Assembly: GCA_963580455.1 (NCBI GenBank)
Contig: OY756972.1
Span: forward strand, 19,235,001-19,299,000
Source: Euonymus europaeus
Lineage: Eukaryota > Streptophyta > Magnoliopsida > Celastrales > Celastraceae
Reading direction: 5' to 3'
DNA: 64,000 nucleotides
A program made the position numbers and the translations under genes. The notes under the pieces are model-generated. The model was not told the origin of the DNA. It did no database searches and saw nothing but the letters and a program-made list of their open reading frames with translations. Positions 11,138 through 22,840 of this stretch are shown piece after piece; the first letter of the stretch is position 1; each line of letters opens with the position of its first letter.

Positions 11138-12211
11138 TATAGAGAGCTTGCATCATGTCCATCATTTATACAAATTGGCATACTGGTATATCATTTCCAT
11201 CTCATTTGACACTGATGTCAGGGGCTTTCACTTTTGAATTTCATGGTTGTTGGGGTTCTCATAATGTACACATCAGAAACAGAAATAATCTGCTTCTACA
11301 AATTATATTTTACATTTGACCAATGCATGATTTCATTTTTCAATAGTCCCGTATCATTTATGTCCAAGTCATCTAATGCAAAGTCATTTTCCCATGCGTA
11401 CTTGAGGGTTCTGTTCTACTCACGCGTGTAAGATCCTTTAGCTAATATTAAGTACGGTATTGCTTGTTATGTTCTTCTCAAATCTGCTGGTGCTTTACGA
11501 TGCAAAGTTGACAACTTATTTGCTCTCTCAGTATCTCGGCGAGCATGTGCGTGCTGTGTGCGTGAAAGCGTGTTTATCTTTTCCTGCCTCGTTATTTTAT
11601 GACACATTTACATTTGTGTTGATCTCTCCCTTCTTTCCCACAGATTTGAGACTCCCTATTCTGTCAATACCAGACTTGCCTTTGCAGTAGGGACTTAATT
11701 CAGCCTCTTCATCGGTAGTTCCAGTTTCCCGTTTCAGTTTAAGAATGTGGCTCCTGTTACTTCAAGAGACCGTAGAAGATTTCGTCACGACGCGGAAAAA
11801 AGGAGAATCATCCTCCGATAGATTAATGGTTTATGAACATCTTACTGCCTAGAATATATTTGGCCGTCGTTTATTGAGCAGTGATATATGCATCGGCACC
11901 TTGTTTTTGTAATTTCATGTCAAAGAGAATTTCATTACATAGTTGTATATTATACGTGCCCTAAACAAAGATATATGTATTAGTGGATTCCAAAATATTT
12001 TACTGGATTCAGAAGTCGTTTAACTGCTTGCTTTCCTCTAGTTCTTTTGTGTCCCTACTCCAGCATTTCCACACGCACCGCTTCGATTTATGAATTACAC
12101 ATTCCTGCTCAATTTGAGCAATAAAAACGAGACCGGAACTCATTTTTATCCCAACATCCTCCATATTTTTTATGACACAAAACTCACGCACATGCATGCA
12201 AAACACAAATA

Positions 12212-12283
12212 TGTTGCCCGGGATTCGAACACCCGCACAATGAACAAGAATACACTTTCTTATGACAGCTGAGCTAAGCACCA
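12212..12283 (-). repeat. tRNA-like (SINE head-like) segment
   Basis: On the minus strand there is an A-box-like TTAGCTCAGCTGTCATAAG and a B-box-like GGTGTTCGAATCCCG about 35 nt later. The anticodon-arm region does not fold convincingly, so I call it a SINE remnant and not a tRNA gene. Confidence 0.45.
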
Positions 12284-12474
12284 GAAATTTTTGACCCACT
12301 GTGAGGGGACAACAAAAAAACAAAATTAGTACCTGATGGAAGAAGATGACAACTGACTAAGTTACATTTTCCTATGCAAAAGCAAGAAAATGAAAATTTT
12401 CAACATCAGAAAATTTTGAAGCTCACAGAATCCTGAGATTCAGAAATCTGACAATTTGAGCTTGCAGAATAGGG

Positions 12475-15400
12475 CTATCGTTCATCTAGACCAGTGGCAG
12501 CTGCCTGTTTCCCAGTTGATACCTCTGCAGCAACAGGTGCTCTCTTACTACGAGGCCCTGCAGAAACTTTAACCATGGCTGGTCTTATGAGTCGGTCTCC
12601 AAGAAGAAAGCCACGTCGGAATTCCTGTGTTATGATTCCTTCCTTGAACTCTCGAGATTCCTCTCGTGCAATAGCCTCATGCAGCTACAACAAAATATAA
12701 CCCAAATGAACACAATCAGAACATTCCATGTACCAAAAATACACTTCTCTCAGTTGCTGATTACTCTTATCACGCCATAGTATACCATAATAAGGTTTCT
12801 ATTTCTAATTTTAGGGCAACATTATCATGGCATATTCTGACACCTCTCAAAGAAATACGAGAACATTGCTAAAAGACATCTAACATGATTTTTTTTTTTT
12901 TTTGAGCAATGGGGCCAGTGGGCTACCTTTTGCAAATGTATGTGATGATGCAAAAACAAGTTGATAGAAAACTCAAAACAGAAAGCAAGCATAAACCTCA
13001 CTCCACCTTGAAAACTTCAAACCTGTAATATTGCAAATCTCTAGTCTAAAAAATAATCATATCACCAACCCCTTAACACAGACCTCAATTCCTTATTGTG
13101 GCCTTAATTCTTAAACTTTCAAGCAATAAATATCGCAAAATGGAAAAAAGAACAATAGATCTAAAAAATCTCTCTCTTGAGAAGGAATAACAATTTGAAT
13201 GCTAGAATGCTGTAAAAGATTAAGCCTAAGATAATTTATCTCCAATTTTAGAAGGAAAAAAAAAACGAGAGACGGCCCATTAAAATAGGCGTTGAATTTT
13301 CAAATGTTGCATCCATCCTTTTCAAAGTCCAACTTAACAGGAATTTGGCAGTAGCATGAGGATTATCAATATAGAATGTCATCAATTGATTTATCAACCG
13401 ACCACACAGCCATGATGCACTGTGTTCAACACATCACATCTTACCATAAGTTTGCAAACTACTTTCATCCAACACGTCACAATCCTTTCCATGACATGAA
13501 AAGTAGACCATATAACTCACAGACTATGAATTCAAAAACTAGTAACAGAAAAGAGTTAAGTAATCAAATTACGGTGACACATTGTAGCACCATAATGATT
13601 ATTCTGTTGATTTTCGCTTACTTTTTAGACCTTTTTAGACAGGACACCTACATTTGATAATAACTGCACTTTGCATGTGTCATCAGAATATGTATTAAAT
13701 GAATACTATGGTTTTTAAAAATATCTCCAACGTTAAACAATGGGTCCAAGCATAACATGTAGATTCCAGAATAAGTTATTAAAGAGTTTGTTTGCAACTA
13801 ACAATCCACATCAAATCTACAAGATATAGAACCATAATGCCTGCTTAGCAAGAATGATTTCTTCTTTTTCTTTTATTTTCTTTTTTACTTTTTTGAAGCA
13901 AGACTACTCATGCAGCAGGATGGAATGATGTCAATCTATCAGACCTAACAAAAAAAATATGCATAGATTAACAAACAGGCATCTTAACCTAACCAAGCAG
14001 TGTAGCCTCTAGTCTTGTGATTCAATTAAATTCAAAAGTTCCCTGTTAAATTAAACAAAGTTACTCCAGAAAGACATAATCAAAATGCAAAGCTTCCCAC
14101 CTCTTCTATAACATTGAAAGAACAAAGGTCTGAAAATATGCACCAACTTTCTTTATATGCTCATAAGATTTTTCTTCTTCTTTCTAAAGCAAGTCAGGGG
14201 AAGGGGGAAGTTTTGAACCCTTGGCCATTGGGTCAAGATGATGAGAACCCAATCACTGCATCTGGCAGTTCCTTCATATATTTGCAACCTCAAAGATATT
14301 AAAAAAATAGGATAAACGTGAAAATCTGATATGCAGATCATGAATCTTTGCATAGTTCTCTTTCCTGCATTACTATGGAAGATACTTCTTTCTCATCTTC
14401 TAGTTTATATATATATATATAAATATAAAAAAAATATGAAAACACATCAAGACAGCTGAGCATGGACGTAGCAATAATAATTACAAAAAAAAAAAGTCCT
14501 TAAATTTCTCACTTACTTTTGGATCAAAAGGCTTTCCAACGGTTGCAACAGCAGCAACTCGTAAGCTCCTCATGATCTCCACGAATTGTTTATAAATACC
14601 CTGGTAACTTATATCAATCTTCTCTTCCTTTTCTGTATCTGGTTTTATCTGTTGCTTGGCTCTCTCAAAACTGTCCACCATGGGCAAAAGGCTTTCAATC
14701 ACTTCACCTTGGGCATCACTTCTTATGGTAAGTCTCTCCTTTTCCGATCTTTTTCTGAAATTATCAAAATCTGCTTGTAAGCGGATGTATTTCTCCTTGC
14801 CAACCGTAACCTCTGATGATAATCCCGAAACTTTTAGTGTCAAGTCATTAATCTTATTTTCAACAACAGAAATCTTAGCCTCAATGTCAGATACCGTCTT
14901 CCAATCCCCACTAAAAACTGCCTCCTTGTACGCTTTCATAAGAATCTTCAAATTAGGCATAGATTGTGGCTCTGTTTCACTTTCTGAGACACTTGCATCC
15001 TCCTCAAGACCCTCCTCTTCAGCCTTTCGATCAGTAGAAAAAGGTACAGCATGGATTGTTAATACAAATGGAAATCAAAATTTTCACTTTAAAATTAAAT
15101 CTTCCCTTTGCAGCAATATTAGACTCCATTGTAACATACTTCACACTTCTAAGAGAAATCTACAGAAATTTTTATCAAACTAGCTAAATACTTTTGATTG
15201 CAATCGTGTATATTCAAAAGAGATAACTGAACAACTGTCAACAAAAAGAAAAAAAACTTCAAATATATGAGATTGAACAACATGCGTAACAAGATGACGA
15301 AAACAAATTGCAGATATAGGGAAACCAATACATGATCCAGTCACAGAGAGTAACCATTGTCAAGAAACTGTGTCCATCTTAAAAGATTACAGAATTTCCA

Positions 15401-15698
15401 TCAACAAAGCATATAACCAACATAATATCAAGCATAATAAACTTGTCAATAAAGCGCGTAAAACAAAACCAATATCCGAACAAACATGATGCTGATGCTA
15501 CATCACTAGAGAGTAGAGACCGAGGAAATCAAAGCATAAAAAAATAATTCATGAACAAAATGGAAAAGGGGGGTTGGGGCGGGGGGGGAGCGCGTAAAAC
15601 AAAACCAATATCCGAACAAACATTAGAGAGTAGAGACCGAGGAAATCAAAGCATAAAAAAAAAATTCATGAACAAAATGGAAAAGGGGGTGTGGGGCG

Positions 15699-15730
<32 letters not shown>

Positions 15731-16051
15731 GGCGGGGGGGGGGGGGGGGGGTGTGGTAGAGAAAACTGACAAGAAATCCAAGCAATTAAGCATAGAGTGA
15801 AAGGAGAATCATACAGAGGGAGACGAATTTTCAGCGGTGAAGTGGCACTTAAAGGAACGCCTCCTACTATACTTGTCGTTGTTAAGGTCAATAATTCGGC
15901 AAGGATTGGAGCAACGAAGTCCTGATATGGATTTGTAGACTCTAGGTCCGTTATACAGGGATTGAATGTCTGTGACTTTAGATGCGAGGGTTTTGGAGGA
16001 TTTGGAAGGAATAGAAGCAGAAATACGAGGAGAGAAGAGAGAGACGGCCAT
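12475..16051 (-). CDS. Plastid-targeted GrpE nucleotide-exchange factor, 3 exons
   Basis: Co-chaperone that releases ADP from Hsp70 (DnaK type), here most likely in the chloroplast stroma (CGE type). Minus-strand exons: 16051-15815, 15023-14517 and 12684-12475. They sum to 954 nt, 317 aa, all junctions in phase 0. Residues 1 to about 79 are Ser/Arg/Lys-rich, with few acidic residues in the first part, like a transit peptide. An acidic linker follows (AEEEGLEEDAS), then a long coiled coil (about residues 120-190) and the GrpE core: LQADFDNFRKRSEKER, ESLLPMVDSFERA, VGKPFDPK|LHEAIAREES, and the beta domain ending RGFLLGDRLIRPAMVKVS. The exon 2 acceptor (CGAAAG|GC at 15024) is the least certain junction. 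The length fits plant plastid GrpEs. Confidence 0.92.
12685..14516 (-). other. Intron 2 of the GrpE gene
   Basis: AT-rich intron bounded by donor GTAAGT at 14516 and acceptor TAG at 12685-12687. It contains homopolymer T runs, a (TA)n microsatellite near 14408 and a weak tRNA-like patch near 14200. No coding exon was seen. Confidence 0.6.
15454..15755. repeat. Tandem duplication plus giant poly-G tract in GrpE intron 1
   Basis: Two direct copies (15454-15588 and 15589-15700) start with GCGCGTAAAACAAAACC and end in a G-rich run. Copy 2 lacks about 19 nt present in copy 1. The tract then continues as about 30 consecutive G (15700-15729), an interruption TGGC and about 18 more G. On the sense (minus) strand it is poly-C. 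Confidence 0.85.
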
Positions 16052-16859
16052 TGATGAACACACTATCTCCTCAAGTGACGGCCTCACTCTCCGAAGCAGA
16101 AACACCGTCGTTAACGGATTTGTCTAGAATTGACGGGATCCTTCCTGACTTTTACGCTTTTATCCTTTTTTTCGCGCCGGAAACAACGTATAATGACTTA
16201 TTTACCCCACATACAGTCGTTCGTACATACTAGCGCATTTGCCTATGAACTCCTATTGAGATGCCATTGCCGCGGAGTGCTCAGGAATAGTTGTGACAAA
16301 ATTTTAACATATTCTAATGACTGATTTGTTGCGTCATATTAAATTAGGTTTGGATATTATCCGAATAAAATTAGGTTAGAGATCAAACAAAAATGTTTCC
16401 TCCATTTAGTTTACTTATTCGGATTTAAATCAATTCAGGTATGATCATTAATACGTCCGAAAATTTATATCAATTCAGGTATGAAAATGTAAATATTTTG
16501 TAAACACTATGTTGTCTTACCCGGATTGACCCAAACACGAACTTTTGTCACCCCTATTCAAGGAGCCGTTGTAATAGTTTTTTAGACATTCAAAATTTAT
16601 TTTATTGTATTTTTTAAAAATGTGTTTTTATAGAGTTTTATAGACAAATGATTTTTTTTTTGAGTCAAACAAAAATTAAATAGAATGTGAAAAAAGACAT
16701 GCAATGTTAAATTTATATTTAACAGTTCTAAATATTTCATTCCCTATCAAAATATATTTGTGATTTTTAAAAATAAAATAAAATTTTGTATTTTGTCATT
16801 ATAACGAGAACTGGGGTAAATTTTTTACATCAAATCTTGGGATTCACATTGTCGTCTCC
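16052..16859. other. Upstream region of GrpE and intergenic DNA
   Basis: This is the promoter side of the minus-strand GrpE gene. No TATA box was confidently placed. AT-rich sequence without coding potential. Confidence 0.35.
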
Positions 16860-17745
16860 CCTCAGGATGTGTTTGGAAGGAGGTTTGGGGATATTCATTT
16901 TTAATGCACTCCCGTTTTGTGGGATGTTTCGGGAGGTTTTGTAAAATCTCAATGAAACATCTCCAAACCTTCATCTCAAAGCAAAAAAAAACATCCAAAT
17001 TAAGGATTTGAGAAGATTTTATTCTACAATAAAAATAAAAAGACAAAAATACCTCTTTCCCAAATACAATTAAAATAAAAATAGAATTAATTAAACAAAA
17101 ATACTCCTATGCAAAAATGTCATTTTCCAAAATGAAAAACAAGGAAGTTGAGGCTATACAAATAATTCATTTAATACAGCATGTTTATTTACCAGGCCTA
17201 TTCTCTTAGCTTGGGATGACTCGGGCCTAATCTCGGACCTCGGGATGATTTGGATTCTTTAATAGACCTAACATGTCCTGGACACAAGATGACTCTAGAA
17301 CAATCCTAGATCTTAACATGACCTGAGGGCATTCTCGGGCCCTACCAATACCTTAGCACGATCCCGTAACCTGGCATGACTCGGGCCAGTTATCGAACGC
17401 TGACCTATCCGAGACTCGAACGCTGACCTATCCGAGACTCGAACGCTGACCTATCCGAGACTCAATCCCAAGTGACCTTTTTCATTTGTGCACTTAAACT
17501 TAATACAAATCAATTAATAAACTTGAACTTAATACAAAAGTTCGTAAACATAAACAATTCATTTTAAGAGTATTTAAATACTTTCAAATTTAAAAATCCT
17601 GATGAAACTTATTTTTTGAAATCTCCTACAAAACAAGGTTTCATAAGATTTCATCAAATTTCTTAAAACCTCACTTTCTAAAATTTCCCGAAACCTCCCC
17701 TCCTCTGACATCCCCAAATCTTCTTCCAAACACAACCTTATGTTT
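16860..17745. mobile_element. MITE-like element with long inverted ends
   Basis: The left end (GGATGTGTTTGGAAGGAGG, TTTGGGGAT, GGGAGGTTTTG) is matched in inverse orientation by the right end (AGGTTGTGTTTGGAAGAAG, ATTTGGGGATGTC, GGAGGTTTCGGGA). This gives imperfect inverted repeats of about 100 bp or more around a core. I could not identify a clean target duplication, so the exact ends are approximate. The core carries the 23-bp triple repeat listed separately. Confidence 0.6.
17394..17462. repeat. Three perfect copies of a 23-bp unit
   Basis: The unit GAACGCTGACCTATCCGAGA plus CTC is repeated three times without spacer. It is much more GC-rich than its surroundings and sits inside a region of related CGGGATGACTCGGGCC-like words (17210-17400). 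Confidence 0.9.
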
Positions 17746-19394
17746 TTAAAGGTGCAACTAATTAAAAATATTATGTTTATTTTATTATTATTACTTTATT
17801 TATGTTTGTGTATTCCCGATTATAGGTAAAAATAAGCAATATAAAACTGAATTCAAACTACCAGTAAACTTGACCTTTGACATGTCTGGTAAACCAAGTG
17901 AATATAGCAATTAGTACTTTACCTGTTGCAAAACACATATATGTATGTTGTTCTCGGCTTCTCGCAATTAAAAATCCCTTCCAAGGATAAAAAGGAGGCA
18001 GAGGAATTTAAAAGCTTTAAACCATCTTCTTGAATCATCATCTCACAAACACAATGGGCTCTCTCTTTTCAGGCTATATTTCAATATGGTTACTATAACA
18101 AAGGCCCCCAACTCTCTAAAAATCGAAGAGATCAAAGACAGTCACATCACCTCAAGCCAGAAAATTAAAAAGCAATCTCAAGCAGATTTTATTTTCACAA
18201 GAACATCCGATACTAGAATTAAAACATTTATGAATCATTCTGAGTTTCCAATGTCTATTAAGAAATCGGCATATACATCTTCCGGGATGAAATAAAGAGA
18301 ACATCTAACTAAGACAATTCACTATATCCTAGTTAAATCTTCCGGGGTCGAATAAGGAATCAGCTTCCTGCCTTCTCACTGACCAGCAGAAGGGCATAAA
18401 AAAGCAAACACTCAACCCTGTCAAATGTGAATATGTAGATAGTATTCATTAGATGACAAAATATGTAGAGAATAATTCACAAATCCTAACCTTAAGTTGG
18501 TTGAAAAATAGATTCCCTTCCCAACTCGAACAAACACACACAGCTAGTAAAATATTTACAACTGAAACTGTAGGGGGCTCTGCTTTTGATCTAAAAAAAA
18601 AGTTCGAAGAAAATCACATTTAGATCCAGATATGCAGCAGAAGATATTAATTATAATACCCTTAAGATACTTAGCAACACAGTCAAAGCAAGAAAATATT
18701 ATGAAGGAAAGCTAAAAGTAAATTTCTCATGAATCATGATTATTTGACTAAACGAAAAATGTTCTTCCTTCCATAAATTTCACAATGTTACCTAAAAACA
18801 ACACCCTTTTGCAGGGAAAGAATGAGCAAAGGAATCAGCATATTCTACAGAAAAGACAACAGTTTTCCACATGGTATGCCAATATACTAAATGATAAAGT
18901 CACTGGCAATGTAGTTATGCCTTGTAAGTTGTAACATGACAATTTTTTCTTCACAATTATTATAGGGCGTGTAATCCATATATTTCCAGTGAACAATAAG
19001 AAATTCAAACACTAATGAGATGAACAAAATGGGATAGAAATATTTGGACATAATTCTCTAAGGAATGCAAACATTCAGGAGAAAAAAGGTAAATTTTACA
19101 CCCATGGTTTATGGTTAGGCTCACAGCAGCTGATAGTGCAGCAAGCGCAAGGAATAAAATTGTGTAGTATGTCAAATAGATACTTGTTTCATATACGTTA
19201 CAGTAAGTCCAATAATAGAAACATTGAATAAAGAATAAGTTCATAAGTAAGACTTAAGATATCAGCTTACGCTAATTTAATGGGATGATGATGTTAACCT
19301 TCTTAAAAAGGGCACACATTTACCATATTGTAAAATTTAAGTTGATAAGGAAAGGAAATAACAATGGGAAGAATTGAAGAAATTTTAAGTAATT
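17746..19394. other. Intergenic region downstream of the ARF gene
   Basis: No confident gene. A last small exon of the auxin response factor may lie here (see that entry), but I could not identify it. A 14-codon frame at 18054 follows a TATA-like AAAAAGG and looks accidental. Confidence 0.35.
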
Positions 19395-19932
19395 CTATCG
19401 ATCTTTAGGAAATGCAATGAATACCAGAGAGACTTGATCCACATGATATTTGAATGCTAGAGACGCAACTGCTATTTCACAAAGGGTACGCTCCACAAGC
19501 TGATGCTCCTCGGCATTAAATATCAAACCTGTCAAAGAAGTCTGGTTATGATCACAAGTTAATGGAAGACTTGATAGGTCGTTCACACAATCAATTTCAT
19601 TATACCTTTTACAGCAAGCACTCGCTGAGTAACCATCCTTCTCAAAACCATTTTCAACTGGCTGATTCATTTGAATAACCTTACCAAATAACTGAAACGA
19701 TGTAACACCAACTTTTGTTGAACTGCGGTCCTGATTTCCAATTTCTTCTGTGCTGAAAGATTGGATACTACTCTGGCTATCAGGTGATAAGTTCTCATAC
19801 TGTGAACTGCCAGTGTTCAACTCAGTAGACATGCTTTTCAACTTAGGCACCATGTTGTTGCCATAGATACTATCAGTGCACATCTGAGGAGCATTTCCAT
19901 TTAATTGGTCAGAAAAGCTCAAAAAAGTATCT

Positions 19933-19953
19933 TGCCTGGCTCCCTGCATGCCA
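19933..19953 (-). promoter_or_regulatory. miR160 target site in the ARF coding sequence
   Basis: The 21 bases on the plus strand match the miR160 consensus apart from one base (C where miR160 has U), which would be a G:U wobble in the duplex. On the transcript the site encodes the conserved VGMQGARQ. In ARF10/16/17 the same position is cleaved by miR160. Confidence 0.93.
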
Positions 19954-20198
19954 ACAGGAAGAGGGTTATAATTCAACAATGATGCATCAATTGATGTCGT
20001 TGTTGAATTAGGTGACCCTGTTATGGGAACAAATAGTCCACCATCCCCATCTGTCAGCGACCCAGAATTCTCATGTAATCTTATTTTCTTTGTGGAAGGG
20101 AATGCAACATGTAGTGATAGAGGGGCGGCAGCTATTTCAACTCGCCAAGGGCTCACTCTCTTAGCATTCTGCAAAACTCCAGATCCATCCCACGTAAC

Positions 20199-21463
20199 CT
20201 ATAACATAGAGATCAACAACTCATAATTATCTGCATCAGCCAATAAATTAACATGGAATTTTTTTTTGTCATTTTTTACCTTCATATAAAACTTTGTGCA
20301 ACTTTTACTGTTTATGACATTTTTACGAACTATCAAACAAAAATAAAACCAGAGATGAACACGCGAAAACATGAATGGTTGTTCTTTCACCCACCATCAT
20401 TTGGTAAAGCCAGATATGTGAAAGGGTAAACAATATCAAGATCCAATTTGACACACCCAGCGAGCTAAAAATCCCAAAATAAAATCAGAGGACTTTCATA
20501 ATACATCTCCCAATCAGCAGATATAAATTTCATCATATAAGCCTACTCTATAAAATTATTTGTGCACAAAAAATTTGAAAAGGCTTAGTCTTCTTTTCTA
20601 CAGCAGAAGGATTCACACCCACCCTCCCCCCACCCCCCAAAATCTACATCATAATAAGGATTAAAGAATGTCATTTAATCATGTTTAGCTAATGATTCAA
20701 ATCGTCAGCTGTGGCCAAAAAACGTAGATAAACTATATTACTATTTAAACTGATTACATTAATAACTACAGAAAAAACTTATTGTCGCAACGCCTTTATT
20801 ATCCCAAACAATTTTAGGAAAGCTACATGAGTTCATAAGCGACAGTTGGAATCCAACTTGTGAATTTTCTTTATGCCATTTGTTCCTATCTAAAGTGGCA
20901 GCATGACTACCTTATAGATTCCATGCCCTATAGGCTTGGGAAAAGACCTCCGCAATACTGGCTAGTTACCGGTAAACAAGGAAAATACTTAATGAAATGT
21001 GTGAGGTAGCCAAAACTATCAAATATATCCTACCAATGTCTCCATAAACAATCTACGTCATGCAAGACCGTACAAACCAAAAAAGTAGGAAAGCTTATAC
21101 ATATTTGCTCCACGTTGGCAGAAAAGGTATATATATGAGCCAGCTAGATAAATCAAGAATAAACCAAAGTTGGTAAGAATCCGGATAAAAATTTGCTAAC
21201 TCATGACTGAATGTTTTTTTTACGTTCTTTTTAGAACGCAAAACCTAAAAACAAATCCTTGAATTCAGGATTTAGAAACTTAGATCATACTCATTCTGAT
21301 AAGAAAATAACTCCTAATCCAACACCATGACGACCTATCAGAGCATTTTCAAATAAGATGTGAAGCAGTCTAATTACACAGGTAAGTTAAACAAACAACA
21401 TAACAATAAAACTACTCCACAGATTCCACTTCATCTGCAAACCACAAAATGCTGGCAAGTTAC
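20199..21463 (-). other. Intron 1 of the ARF gene
   Basis: Donor GTAACT at 21463 and acceptor TATAG at 20199-20203. AT-rich, with no coding exon or clear transposon. The position (after MLQ) is the conserved first intron of class C ARFs. Confidence 0.6.
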
Positions 21464-22530
21464 CTGAAGCATGCGCCAAGGAGAGCCGCGCCAAGGACCG
21501 CTCTCGGGTACCGAAGTAACAGATACTGTTCCCTGGAACCATATCATCTTGGACGAAATCTCAGTCTCCATGGCCATCTTCACCCGCATTCCAGGTGTCC
21601 AAAATACATTCAGTGAAGCCTCAACTGCCTCAGCCCTCACCACAAAATCGGCTGACCCCATCTTAGGATAGTACAACACCTCGAATGGAAGGTCCTGTGC
21701 AGCCCTCTCTGCCGCCTGCGTAACTGCCTCAGGTGGCACCCTTTCTCTCCCGCTCCCAGAGAATCCCTCCTCCTCCAGTTTCCCTCTCACCCCTCCTACA
21801 TCAGCAATTTGCTCCCGCCACCCGGAGCAATCTGCACTCTGTAACCTCACTGCACGCCGCACCCCTACAAATAAGTGCCCCTGCGAATTCCTTATGAGAA
21901 CCACGGAATCACCAGCAATTAGCTTCTTACGGTTGACAAACTTACTCCACCCTGTAGTCAACAAGTGACGCCGGGGAGTCCCACGGAAAATATGACGAAA
22001 GTCCCAGCGCGTTCCGTGAACGTTAGGGTCTGCCCAGGCTTGTCGGCTTGCAAGTTGAGCGGAGGGAACATCGAATCAGCATAAAACCTCGGAACCGAGA
22101 AGCCACCACCGTTATTAGCATCAGACGGCGTCAGAATCTTCGTAAACGCCAGGATGTCATCGTCATCACGAACCACACCGCGCTCCGTTCCGCTATCTTG
22201 AGTGAGTACAACTTGCGAGTCTATAGCAGAGTCCACTACTGGAGAGTTGGAACGGGTGTTGAGCGGGACAAGACTCAGCTTAAAAAAGACTTCGTCAGTA
22301 AGTGGATCAGCGAGGAAGTCGACGGCCGAGATTTGGCAGAGCACAAAGGGTTTGGCAAGAGCAAAACGAGAAAGAGTCGGAGCAGATGTAGATTGCTCCG
22401 CATGACCCTGCGCGAAGTAGTAAACCCTAGAGTGAGCAGTCGGAACATCGCCAGAGTTCCCGGCGCAAGCCCGCCATATCAGGCGATCGATACGGCTGGG
22501 CTCCATTGGCGGAGTCGAAGGAGGAGGCAT

Positions 22531-22840
22531 TGGTTACGGTAGAGACAGAGAGTAAACAACGATAATGGATTCTGTGAAAACACGAGAAGAGCGTGTGAGA
22601 ATGAGATATATATATATAGACACATAGATAGTCTCTCTCTGTCTGACTGTTTAGAGAGAGAAGGGAGGTGAGCGAGAGTATCCAACGGAGTGTCTGATGC
22701 CGGGTAGGAAAGAAAGAGAGAACAAACACTACACCGGAACCAGAACCAATTGCGGAGGCTACTGTGGGCCCTATTTTAGGAGATTCTTTCTCCCTCCCTC
22801 TAGTTGGTTTGAAATTTGACAGTTTTAGCCACGACACCGC
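22531..22840 (-). promoter_or_regulatory. 5' leader of the ARF gene
   Basis: Pyrimidine-rich on the sense strand, with a TCTCTCTC-type tract and an ATATATATAT run near 22605. The open frames here (22427-22837, 22479-22685) are leader sequence. No single TATA box can be assigned with confidence. Confidence 0.4.

Larger units (their letters stand above)
10046..12474. other. Intergenic region between the small membrane-protein gene and GrpE
   Basis: No coding gene recognised. It holds the 3' flank of the 95-aa gene, a 170-bp tandem duplication (10796-11137) and a tRNA-like segment near 12212-12283. Sequence at about 11640-11830 has acceptor-like CAG sites and a short open frame that could be a 3'-UTR exon of the upstream gene. 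I cannot support a specific model. Confidence 0.4.
19395..22530 (-). pseudogene. Auxin response factor, ARF10/16/17 (class C) type, with a frameshift in the B3 domain
   Basis: Transcription factor that binds auxin response elements; class C members act mainly as repressors and are miR160 targets. Exon 1 runs 22530-21464 and exon 2 starts at 20198 (junction CAG|GT...AG|GTT, phase 0). Exon 2 stays open to a stop at 19395; a donor at 19528 (ACAG|GTTTGA) could lead to a last exon I could not find. Seen: IWRACAGNSGDVPTAHSRVY and YFAQGHAE, the B3 start (LTPSDANNGGGFSVPRF), then [21 protein letters not shown], and WRMLQ|VTWDG...NAKRVSPWRVE. Exon 1 is 1067 nt, one short of a multiple of three. The frame breaks near 22018-22022: upstream it reads [10 protein letters not shown] and runs to a TGA at 21958, while downstream [12 protein letters not shown] needs the other frame. 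No PB1 domain is seen. It could be a real null allele or an assembly error. Confidence 0.85.

Noticed and set aside
14190..14275. tRNA-like patch in GrpE intron 2
   Set aside because: Only a weak B-box-like GGTTCAAAACTTCC is present and the A box is poor. Not enough to call a SINE or tRNA.
15551..15891. Gly-rich and Pro-rich open frames over the poly-G tract
   Set aside because: They are translations of a homopolymer in an intron.
22048..22542. 164-aa plus-strand open frame
   Set aside because: Antisense shadow of ARF exon 1, which carries the conserved B3 sequence.
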